A stretch of 16,664 nt of DNA. Origin: JAKFWI01 sp031398975 (GTDB lineage Bacteria; Pseudomonadota; Alphaproteobacteria; Caulobacterales; Aquidulcibacteraceae). Positions within the stretch are counted from its first letter, which is position 1, and the number at the start of each line of letters is the position of its first letter. The position numbers and the translations under genes were made by a program. The notes beneath the pieces were generated by a model. It ran no database searches and was not told the DNA's origin. It was given only the letters and a program-made list of their open reading frames with translations. This document shows, in pieces, positions 1-6,218 of the stretch. The stretch lies in contig JANNOI010000010.1 in the NCBI GenBank assembly GCA_031398975.1, forward strand, positions 1-16,664, written 5' to 3'.

Positions 1-153
1 CGCCGCCGCGACGAGGTCTACCCGGAAGACATCCAGGACCTCGCCACCTACGTGCTGGCCCACCGCCTGTGGCTGGGACCGCACGCCGCCAGCCACGGGC
101 TGACGACCGACGCGGTGATCCAGGACGTCATTGAACGCACCGCGATTCCATGA
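1..153 (+). CDS. MoxR-family AAA+ ATPase, C-terminal end (partial)
   Basis: The gene enters from the left edge and only the last 50 residues are present, ending at TGA 151-153. The visible segment (PEDIQDLATYVLAHRLWLG, then a helix ending in VIQDVIERTAIP) matches the C-terminal lid helices of MoxR-type AAA+ ATPases, where 'PEDI..la..VL.HRl.l' and a final 'vP' are typical. MoxR ATPases act in the cytoplasm as chaperone-like enzymes that help mature or activate partner proteins, often beside DUF58 and VWA-domain genes. The next gene downstream here is on the other strand, so no such partner follows. The Walker motifs lie outside the window, so the assignment rests on the tail alone. Confidence 0.75.
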   Translation, partial: RRRDEVYPEDIQDLATYVLAHRLWLGPHAASHGLTTDAVIQDVIERTAIP

Positions 154-638
154 GGACGCGGCCTGTAACGGGTCGGTCGCCCGGAGCCGGGGCCGCCGCC
201 GCGCGGATTGCGGCCCTTGCCGGAGGGAGGCGGGGGCTCCGAGCGGATCGGCTCGCCGCGTCCGAACCCGCTCAGCGTCTCGCGCGCATTGGCCATCTGA
301 TAGGTTTGGGTTTCGAACGGGGTCACCGAGCCGTCCCGGTCGGCGTCCAGGCGGGCCATGAAGGCGCGCGCATCGGCCAGAAATTCATCGCGCGACAGGC
401 GCCCATCCTTGTCCGAATCCGCCTGCGCCAGCCAGAGGGTGATGGGGGGCGGGCCCCCCGGCGCGCCGCGGAACGCTTCGCCCGCGGGGCTGATGAACAA
501 AAGCGGCGGCCGCGCCGCGGGCCCGCCGGGCCCGGGTCCGCGCGCGTCCGGGCGCCCGGAGGCGCACGCGCCCGCGATCAGGCTCAGCGACAGCGCAAGC
601 GTGACGGCGGGGGCGGAGGCGCGCGACTTCGAATCCAT
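48..638 (-). CDS. EF-hand lipoprotein, possibly C-terminally shortened
   Basis: The start is ATG 638-636, preceded by GGGGAG five bases upstream; earlier in-frame codons run into the histidine kinase gene and lack a signal peptide. Residues 1-25 form a lipoprotein-like signal ending IAGAC (Cys25). A Gly/Pro-rich stretch follows, then two canonical EF-hand loops: residues 74-85 (DSDKDGRLSRDE) and 98-109 (DADRDGSVTPFE), with acidic residues at positions 1, 3, 5 and 12 and Gly at 6. The product is probably an envelope-anchored Ca2+-binding protein. It lies 80 bp behind the histidine kinase, so it may share that operon. The last ~35 residues lie antisense to the moxR 3' end, look unlike a protein domain, and follow a Pro/Gly-rich run. 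Related alphaproteobacterial proteins, as I recall them, often carry a second EF-hand pair at this point. A frameshift or real truncation is possible, so the 3' end is uncertain. Confidence 0.7.
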   Translation of the reverse strand: MDSKSRASAPAVTLALSLSLIAGACASGRPDARGPGPGGPAARPPLLFISPAGEAFRGAPGGPPPITLWLAQADSDKDGRLSRDEFLADARAFMARLDADRDGSVTPFETQTYQMANARETLSGFGRGEPIRSEPPPPSGKGRNPRGGGPGSGRPTRYRPRPHGIAVRSMTSWITASVVSPWLAACGPSHRRWAST

Positions 639-718
639 GGATACTCCCCAATGCGCCCTCCATGAGGGCCCAGCATGACACGGATGTGTCGATGGATTTG
701 CGGCATGTTGCGGTGCGA

Positions 719-2212
719 TCATGCCGGCAAAGCCAAGGCCGCCACAAGCCCGCCGCCCGGCCGCGCCGCCAGCGCCACGTCTCCGCCATGGCCGCGCGCG
801 ATCGTGCGGGCGATGGAAAGGCCAAGGCCGGTCCCGCCCGTGGCCCGCGAGCGGGACGGCTCGAGACGGCGGAACGGCTGGAACACCGCCTCGTGGAGCG
901 CCTGCGGGATGCCGGGCCCGCGGTCCGCCACCTCGACCAGCACCTGGGCGCCCTCGCGGCGCACCTGCACCTCCGCCGCGCCGGCATATTTGATCGCGTT
1001 CGCGACGAGATTGGCGATCGCGCGCTTCAGGCCGATCGGATCGGCGGTCACCACGATGCGTCCGTCCACGGCGCATTGGGCCTTGCCCCCGGAATCGGCG
1101 GCGTCGTCGCACACGCTCGCCACCAGCGCGCCGAGATCGAGGGGCTGGCGGGGCGGGCGCTGGGCGTCGTCGCGAGCGAAGGCGAGGGTGGAGGAAAGCA
1201 TCGCCTCCATCTCCTCGATATCGGCCAGGAGCGCGGCGCGGGTGTCGTCGGGTAGGCTGTCGATGCGGAAGCGCAGCCGCTGGAGGGGGGTGCGCAGATC
1301 ATGGCTGATGGCGGCCAGCATCAAGGTGCGATCGGCCACAAAACGCTGGATGCGGCCGTGCATCGTGTTGAAGGCGCGCGTGGCGGCGCGCACCTCGCGC
1401 GGGCCTTCCTCGCGCAGGGCGAGCGCCTCGGGGCCCCGGCCCAGCCGCTCCGCCGCCACCGCGAACGCCCCGATCGGGGCTGCGAGCCGGCGGGAAAACA
1501 GGAGCGCCAGGGGGGCGAGCAACATGGCGGTGACCAGAAACCAAAGGCTCATATGCGCGAGCCATAGCAATTCCCCCTGGCGCCGCTCCGGCCGCGCGAT
1601 CAGCCAGGTATTGTCGTCCAGGCGTACGCCCAGGATCATGGCGTTGCCGAGCGGCGCATTGGCCACCGAGCGTCGCGGCAGGCCGGCGAGCTGGCGCGCC
1701 GCGGCGGCCGCAAACGGAAACCGCATCTGCATGCCCAGCCGCACCTCCGGGTCGGGGCCCCCGATGCGCGCCGCCGCCATCGCCTCCACCGCCCGCGGCA
1801 CCGCGGGGTCGATCGCGCCCGGCCCCCCGCCGGGCGGGCCGGTCCGGGGCAGGGGATAGGACCAGTTCGGCTCGAGGGTGAAACGCAGGCGGTCGTCCCC
1901 GGCGCGCTGGGCCAGCACGGCGCGGGAGGTCGCGCCCGGGCGGTTCAGGGCGCGCGCCAGGGCGCCCATCCGGTCGGCCACCTCGCCGAGTTCGATCCAG
2001 CGCTGGGGCGGGCGCGGCATGGCGGCGATCAGGGCCACGGTTGTGACATGGGCCACGATCAGGGTGGCGGCCATCAGGGCGAGCACCTGCTGCCAGATCG
2101 ACAGGCCCTTGATGATGCCGCCCCCGCGCCGCCCCCCCTCCGCTGCGCTTTGTGGTTGCGTCTGCGTCTGCGGGGCGAGCGCGGCTTCAAGCGGGGCGTC
2201 GGGCGCGCGCAT
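719..2212 (-). CDS. Sensor histidine kinase (EnvZ-like, HAMP domain)
   Basis: This is a 497-residue inner-membrane sensor kinase. Its cytoplasmic N-terminus is about 38 residues, TM1 is about 41-64, a ~150-residue periplasmic sensor region follows, and TM2 is about 218-240. A HAMP linker (about 241-293) leads to the phospho-acceptor H-box (SHDLRTPLQRLRFR, His304). The ATPase domain shows the N-box (NLVANAIKYA, 401-410), G1 (DRGPGIP, 430-436) and G2 (GGTGLGLSIA, 459-468), so all catalytic motifs are intact. It should autophosphorylate on His304 and pass phosphate to the regulator encoded just upstream. The start ATG 2212-2210 lies 3 bp beyond the regulator stop codon, which indicates translational coupling. 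The signal sensed is not evident from the periplasmic sequence, which contains a Gly/Pro patch (about 123-136). Neighbouring EF-hand genes hint at a divalent cation, but this is inference only. Confidence 0.93.
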   Translation of the reverse strand: MRAPDAPLEAALAPQTQTQPQSAAEGGRRGGGIIKGLSIWQQVLALMAATLIVAHVTTVALIAAMPRPPQRWIELGEVADRMGALARALNRPGATSRAVLAQRAGDDRLRFTLEPNWSYPLPRTGPPGGGPGAIDPAVPRAVEAMAAARIGGPDPEVRLGMQMRFPFAAAAARQLAGLPRRSVANAPLGNAMILGVRLDDNTWLIARPERRQGELLWLAHMSLWFLVTAMLLAPLALLFSRRLAAPIGAFAVAAERLGRGPEALALREEGPREVRAATRAFNTMHGRIQRFVADRTLMLAAISHDLRTPLQRLRFRIDSLPDDTRAALLADIEEMEAMLSSTLAFARDDAQRPPRQPLDLGALVASVCDDAADSGGKAQCAVDGRIVVTADPIGLKRAIANLVANAIKYAGAAEVQVRREGAQVLVEVADRGPGIPQALHEAVFQPFRRLEPSRSRATGGTGLGLSIARTIARGHGGDVALAARPGGGLVAALALPA

Positions 2213-2215
2213 GGC

Positions 2216-2950
2216 TCAGGCCCGCCGGACCGCCGCGGCGAAGACGTAGCCCTCGTTGCGGATGGTTTTCACGAGATCGCCCCCGCCGGGCGCGGCTTCG
2301 AGCTTGCGCCGCAGGCGGCTCACCTGCACGTCCACCGCCCGGTCATAGGCGAAGGCGTCGCGGCCGCGGGCGTAATCGAGCAATTGGTCCCGCGTGAGCA
2401 CCCGCTGGGGGTGCTCCAGGAACGCGCGCAGCAGCGCGAATTCCCCGGTGGAGAGGTTTACGAGAACCCCATCGGGCGCGCGCAATTCCCGGCGCACCAT
2501 ATCGAGGCGCCAGCCGGCGAAATCGTAGATTTCCCGCTCGCCGCGATCCGGGGCGGGCTCCTCGCGCTCGATGGAGCGGCGCAGGACGGCGCGGATGCGC
2601 GCCAGCAGCTCGCGCGGGCTGCAGGGCTTGGCGAGGTAATCGTCGGCGCCGACCTCGAGGCCCACGATCCGGTCCGTCTCCTCGCCGGCGGCCGAGAGCA
2701 TCACCACGGGAATGCGCCCCTGCGCCGCCAGGCGCCGGCAGACGCTCAACCCGTCCTCGCCCGGCATCATCAGGTCCAGCACCACCAGATCAACGCGGCG
2801 ATCGCTCAGCGCCTGGTCCATGTCCGCGGCGTTCGCGGCCAGCGCCACCTCGAAGCCGTGGCGGCCCAGAAACTCGCCCATCAGGCGCAAGAGCTCTGGA
2901 TCGTCATCGACGATCAGGATGGTTTGCGCGGACGCTGTCATCAGATCCAT
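2216..2950 (-). CDS. OmpR/PhoB-family response regulator
   Basis: This is a 244-residue two-domain DNA-binding regulator. The receiver domain (about 8-125) has the acidic pocket D15/D16/D17, phospho-acceptor Asp59 (VVLDLMMPGEDG), switch residues Ser86 and Tyr105, and Lys108 (LAKP). The C-terminal winged-helix domain (about 140-240) has the recognition region AVDVQVSRLRRKLE and the wing TIRNEGYVF, typical of the OmpR class. The start is taken as ATG 2950-2948; GAGG lies only two bases before it, so the next Met (ATG 2941-2939) is an alternative. It is the first gene of a minus-strand operon with the kinase and EF-hand lipoprotein. It is divergent from the EF-hand/TolC/pilus series, which makes that series a plausible target. 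OmpR-class regulators such as BfmR control Csu pili in Acinetobacter. Confidence 0.93.
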   Translation of the reverse strand: MDLMTASAQTILIVDDDPELLRLMGEFLGRHGFEVALAANAADMDQALSDRRVDLVVLDLMMPGEDGLSVCRRLAAQGRIPVVMLSAAGEETDRIVGLEVGADDYLAKPCSPRELLARIRAVLRRSIEREEPAPDRGEREIYDFAGWRLDMVRRELRAPDGVLVNLSTGEFALLRAFLEHPQRVLTRDQLLDYARGRDAFAYDRAVDVQVSRLRRKLEAAPGGGDLVKTIRNEGYVFAAAVRRA

Positions 2951-3108
2951 AACCTCAGTGTAATATGTAAAGGTTTCGGTGCGACTTCATGGGTGAAACA
3001 CGCTGCAATGTTCGGAAGCCGAACCGCCATCGCGCCGCAACGGCGCCCGTGTTCGCTGCCGCCTTCCTTTCGCGCCGGCGGCGCAGGAGCTGAAACAGGA
3101 GAGCGACG
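2951..3108. promoter_or_regulatory. Divergent promoter region between response regulator and EF-hand gene
   Basis: These 158 bases separate two divergent genes and must hold both promoters if each gene is transcribed from its own. Just upstream of the regulator there is an AT-rich patch with a short direct repeat, TGTAA-TA-TGTAA (2959-2970; 7-bp period). The repeat could overlap the -10 region or bind a regulator. No clear -35/-10 pair can be fixed by eye. Confidence 0.35.
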
Positions 3109-3531
3109 GTGTTCAGAACAACCCTTGCGGCTGCGGCCCTGGTGATCAGCGCGGGCGCGGCTTTGGCCCAGGGCGGGCCGCCGCGTTTTGAGGCCTTTGA
3201 TAAGGACGCGAACGGAACGCTGAGCCTCACGGAAGCCGAAGCCGGCGCCGCCGAGACGTTCAAGCGCCTGGACGCTAACGCCGACGGCAAGATCGACAAG
3301 GCCGATCCCGCGCCCAGCGCCCCCGAGGGCGCGCCTGGCGGCGGGCCCCCCGCCGGCAGGGAAGGGATGCTCGCGACGCTCGACGCCGACAAGAACGGCT
3401 CGGTAAGCTTCGCCGAAATGAAGGCCGATTTCACCCAGCGCTTTACCGCCGCCGACGCCGACAAGAGCGGGGGCCTCTCGCGCGCGGAATTCGAAGCCGT
3501 CAACGCCCGTCCGCCCGGCGCGCCGAAATGA
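3109..3531 (+). CDS. Secreted protein with four EF-hand calcium-binding loops
   Basis: This is a 140-residue protein with a GTG start (3109), preceded by AGGAG ending about seven bases upstream. Residues 1-20 are a Sec signal peptide (cleavage after ALA). The mature part is essentially four EF-hand loops: 31-42 (DKDANGTLSLTE), 55-66 (DANADGKIDKAD), 92-103 (DADKNGSVSFAE) and 116-127 (DADKSGGLSRAE). They form two pairs separated by a Pro/Gly linker (about 67-85). Loop 2 ends in Asp rather than Glu at position 12; the others are canonical. It is probably a periplasmic or secreted Ca2+ buffer or sensor. It lies divergent to a two-component system whose operon ends in another EF-hand protein, and 52 bp before the tolC-like gene. 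No enzymatic domain is visible. Confidence 0.9.
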   Translation: MFRTTLAAAALVISAGAALAQGGPPRFEAFDKDANGTLSLTEAEAGAAETFKRLDANADGKIDKADPAPSAPEGAPGGGPPAGREGMLATLDADKNGSVSFAEMKADFTQRFTAADADKSGGLSRAEFEAVNARPPGAPK

Positions 3532-3583
3532 GCCTTATCGGGAGAACCCCCCGTCCTGGACGTTTGGCTGCGGGGCCGAGCCG

Positions 3584-4903
3584 GTGAGCGCGCGCTATGT
3601 TCTGGCGGCGTTCGGGGTGCTGGCGGCCGCGCCGGCGGCGTCCGCGGAAACGCTGGACGATGCGATCGCGCGGGCGCTGGCGGGCGATCCTTCGCTCGCG
3701 AGCGCCCGTTCGGACCTTGAGGCCGCCCGCGCTGATGTCCGCGCCGCGCGCGCGGAATTCCTGCCGTCCTTGAGCGCCTCGGTCTCCTATTCCGCCTCGC
3801 GGGATGAGAGCGACGCGCAGAGCTCGGTCGATACCGACGGCGACGGGATCCCCGATACGGTGTTTTCCGAGGCCGGCTCCTACACCACCGAGAGCGGCTC
3901 GGCCGGCCTCGACGTGTCGCAGACGGTCTATACGGGCGGGCGCGTGTCGGCCAATTTGGCGGCGGCGAAGGCGGAGGAGGCGCGCGTCCGCGCCACCGTG
4001 CAGGCGCTGGAGGATGATCTCGTGCTCACCGTGGTGGGGGCCTATGCGAGCATCCTCTACGGGGAACAGGAGGTGGTGATCCGCCGCCAGGAGGTGGAGC
4101 GGCTGGCCCAGGAGGTGGAGGCGGGGATCGTCCGCTTCGAGGTCGGCGCCTCGACCCGCACGGACCTTTATACCGCCGAGGCCGAACTCGCCGACGGGCG
4201 CTCCGCGCTCGCCACCGCCCAGGCCGATCTCGCCAGCGTCCGAGCCACCTATCGCCGCCGCGTGGGCGCGGCGCCGGGCACTCTGGAGCGGCCGGCGCCC
4301 CCGACGGTCCCCGCGCTGGAACAGGCGCTCGACGCCGCCCGCCAACGCTCCCCCGACGTGCAGGCCGCCGCCGCCGCCGCCGATGCGGCCCGGGCCCGCC
4401 GGCGCGCCGCCGCTTCCGATTACTGGCCGACCGTGAGCCTCAGCGCGGGCGCAACCCGCCGCGGCGAGGACGGGTTCGACAATTTCGACCGTGATTCCAG
4501 CTCGTTCAGCGCCTCGCTATCGATCCCGCTCTGGACCGGGGGGCGCACCAGCGCGGCGCTGGCCGGCGCCCGCGCCAGCGAGCGCGGGGCGCGCTACGAT
4601 CTCGATGACGCCGTGCGCGCCGTCGAGGAAGAGACCACCCAGGCCTGGGCCGATCTCGAGGCCGCGCTGCGGCGGCGCGACACGAGCGCCACGCAATTGG
4701 AATCGGCCTCCTTCGCCACCCGCGGCGCCGAGCTCGAGCGGCGCGAGGGGCTGCGCACTCAGCTCGAATTGCTGACCCAGATCCAGTCGGAGCGGGACGC
4801 GGCGCTGGCCGTCGCCCAGGCCGAGCGGGACGTGCTGACCGCCTCCTACACCGTTCTGGTCGCCATCGGCGCCGCCCCGCGAGCCGGCGCCGCGCCGCGT
4901 TAA
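3584..4903 (+). CDS. TolC-family outer membrane channel protein
   Basis: This is a 439-residue protein with a GTG start (3584) and a signal peptide ending ASA (about 1-21). It shows the duplicated TolC/OEP layout. Repeat 1 runs from TLDDAIARAL (23-32) through the beta-strand VSQTVYTGGR (111-120) to the coiled helices ending about 230. Repeat 2 runs from ALEQALDAARQRSPDV (244-259) through SIPLWTGGR (313-321) to the end. The pattern VGASTRTDLYTAEAEL (187-202) is typical of the periplasmic helical barrel. Such proteins form trimeric channels for type I secretion or RND/ABC efflux; no membrane-fusion or pump gene is present in the window, so the partner is unknown. An unusual DTDGDGIPD loop (83-91) sits in the extracellular beta-hairpin of repeat 1. 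It follows the EF-hand gene by 52 bp and precedes the pilin gene by 53 bp, so it may be cotranscribed with both. Confidence 0.92.
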   Translation: MSARYVLAAFGVLAAAPAASAETLDDAIARALAGDPSLASARSDLEAARADVRAARAEFLPSLSASVSYSASRDESDAQSSVDTDGDGIPDTVFSEAGSYTTESGSAGLDVSQTVYTGGRVSANLAAAKAEEARVRATVQALEDDLVLTVVGAYASILYGEQEVVIRRQEVERLAQEVEAGIVRFEVGASTRTDLYTAEAELADGRSALATAQADLASVRATYRRRVGAAPGTLERPAPPTVPALEQALDAARQRSPDVQAAAAAADAARARRRAAASDYWPTVSLSAGATRRGEDGFDNFDRDSSSFSASLSIPLWTGGRTSAALAGARASERGARYDLDDAVRAVEEETTQAWADLEAALRRRDTSATQLESASFATRGAELERREGLRTQLELLTQIQSERDAALAVAQAERDVLTASYTVLVAIGAAPRAGAAPR

Positions 4904-4956
4904 CAGGTCGGAAAGTAGCAGCGTGATACCAGCTCAACCAAGGGTGGGGAGCTTTG

Positions 4957-5478
4957 GTGAGCATGCGACTTACGCTTGGAAAAATCGGAGCTTTCCGCGT
5001 CGCCGCCGTCAGCGCGGCTTTCGCGATTGCAGGGTATAGCGGCAGCGCGCACGCGGCCACCGATTCGGATTCCTTCGATGTGACGGCCACCGTCATTGCG
5101 TCCTGCAACGTGACCGCGAACGATTTGGCCTTCGGCGATTACGATCCCCTGGCCGGCGCCGACGACGACGCCTCCGCCACCCTTTCTGTGGTTTGCACGA
5201 GCGGCACCTCCTACACGGTGGCCCTCGATGCGGGGCAGGGGTCGGGCGCGACGGTGGCGACGCGGAGGATGACCAATGGCGGCAATCTGCTGTCCTACAG
5301 CCTCTACCGGGACGCCGCCCGCACCAATCTCTGGGGCCAGACCAGCGGCTCCAACACCGTCTCGGGAACCGGGGCGGGAACCACCCAAAGCCTCACCGTC
5401 TACGGGCGCGCGCCCGCTGGCCAGATCGTGCCGCCGGGGAATTACGCGGACGTCATCACCGTGACGGTGACCTTTTGA
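4957..5478 (+). CDS. Major pilin subunit, spore coat U (SCPU) domain, CsuA/B-like
   Basis: This is a 173-residue protein from GTG 4957, chosen because GGGGAG lies five bases upstream; TTG 4954 and ATG 4963 are alternatives. The signal peptide ends AHA (about 31-33). The mature N-terminus SDSFDVTATVIAS (37-49) has the alternating pattern of a donor strand. Then follow C50, the LAFGDYDPL motif (58-66), C80 (probable disulfide with C50), YSLYRDAARTNLWG (114-127), VYGRAPAGQ (148-156), and the closing beta strand YADVITVTVTF. These are signatures of the SCPU domain of archaic Csu-type pili, where subunits join by donor-strand exchange at the outer membrane. It is the first gene of the pilus cluster and, having its own donor strand, is probably the polymerising major subunit. 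Confidence 0.9.
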   Translation: MSMRLTLGKIGAFRVAAVSAAFAIAGYSGSAHAATDSDSFDVTATVIASCNVTANDLAFGDYDPLAGADDDASATLSVVCTSGTSYTVALDAGQGSGATVATRRMTNGGNLLSYSLYRDAARTNLWGQTSGSNTVSGTGAGTTQSLTVYGRAPAGQIVPPGNYADVITVTVTF

Positions 5479-6218
5479 GCCTGGCCGCCGGCGTCGGGTT
5501 CGCGCTGGCGATGCTGGCGATGGCGGGGGCGGGCGTGCGGCCGGCGGCGGCTGCGCCGCGGGTGCAGGTCTCCCCCGTGCTGATCGAGATCGAGGGCGAG
5601 CGGCGGATCGCCTCGCTCCGGGTCAAGAACGCCTCTGACGCGCCCGCCGCGTTCCACGCTTCGGCGATGGCCTGGGCGCAGGAAAACGGCGCCGATCGTT
5701 TGAGCCCCGCGGGGGACCTCGTGGTCTCGCCCCCGGCGTTCGTGATCGGCCCGGGCGCTACCCAGGTGGTCCGGGTGGGCGCGTCCGCGCCGCACCCGAT
5801 CCAGTCCGAACGCGCCTACCGGCTGTTGCTGCGGGAAACCAAGCTCGACCTGTCCGGGACGGGCGGGGGCGCGCCGGAGCGGGGGCTGAACGTGCGGCTG
5901 GAGATTTCGCTGCCGGTGTTCGTGGCGCCGCCCCAAACGGAGCCGCCGCCCGCGCCGGCCGTCGTGCTCGCAGCGCCGGGGGTCCTGCGCATCCACAACC
6001 GCGCCAAACGCCACCTCCGGCTGGGCGGGCTCGAGGGCGCGGGCGGCCCGGCCTTGCCGCGCTACCTCCTCGCCGGCGCAGATCTCGAGCGGGCGGTCGG
6101 GCCGGAGCTGAACGCCGCAGGCCAGGTGCGCCTGACCTACACCCCAGCCGGCGCCCAGGAGCCGCTGGCGCAGACCTATCCCCTTGTTCTGCGCCCCGCC
6201 GACGCCGCCGGCCCCTGA
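5475..6218 (+). CDS. Periplasmic pilus chaperone, CsuC-like
   Basis: The best start is TTG 5475, which overlaps the pilin stop as TTGA. It gives a hydrophobic signal-like N-terminus (SLAAGVGFALAMLAMAGAG) ending in an Ala-rich site near residue 27; ATG 5511 would cut the signal short. The 247-residue product shows the two immunoglobulin-like domains of FGS/FGL chaperones. Domain 1 begins VQVSPVLIEIEG, with SLRVKNASDAPAAF (47-60) and SERAYRLLLRE (111-121), and ends in the G1 strand NVRLEISLPVFV (139-150). Domain 2 runs from about 162 with LRIHNRAKRHLRL. The chaperone binds nascent pilin subunits in the periplasm, supplies a temporary strand, and delivers them to the usher. The signal peptide lacks a basic residue after the start, which is unusual. 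Its 3' end overlaps the usher start by 35 bases. Confidence 0.88.
   Translation: MSLAAGVGFALAMLAMAGAGVRPAAAAPRVQVSPVLIEIEGERRIASLRVKNASDAPAAFHASAMAWAQENGADRLSPAGDLVVSPPAFVIGPGATQVVRVGASAPHPIQSERAYRLLLRETKLDLSGTGGGAPERGLNVRLEISLPVFVAPPQTEPPPAPAVVLAAPGVLRIHNRAKRHLRLGGLEGAGGPALPRYLLAGADLERAVGPELNAAGQVRLTYTPAGAQEPLAQTYPLVLRPADAAGP

Noticed and set aside
655..669. GCCCTC-CAT-GAGGGC hairpin in the leader of the EF-hand lipoprotein gene
   Set aside because: The stem is only six pairs with a three-base loop and no T-run, so I could not support an attenuator or terminator.
48..1112. A 354-residue minus-strand open frame spanning the EF-hand lipoprotein and part of the kinase region
   Set aside because: The part above 638 is antisense-frame noise overlapping the kinase gene. 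The internal Met at 638 has a ribosome site and signal peptide.
675..1859. A 394-residue plus-strand open frame opposite the histidine kinase
   Set aside because: It is the high-GC shadow of an intact kinase. The product is Arg/Ala/Ser-rich with no domain.
3500..4345. A 281-residue minus-strand open frame opposite the tolC-like gene
   Set aside because: It is His/Gly/Arg-rich shadow coding with no ribosome site or family resemblance; the plus strand has a clear TolC protein.
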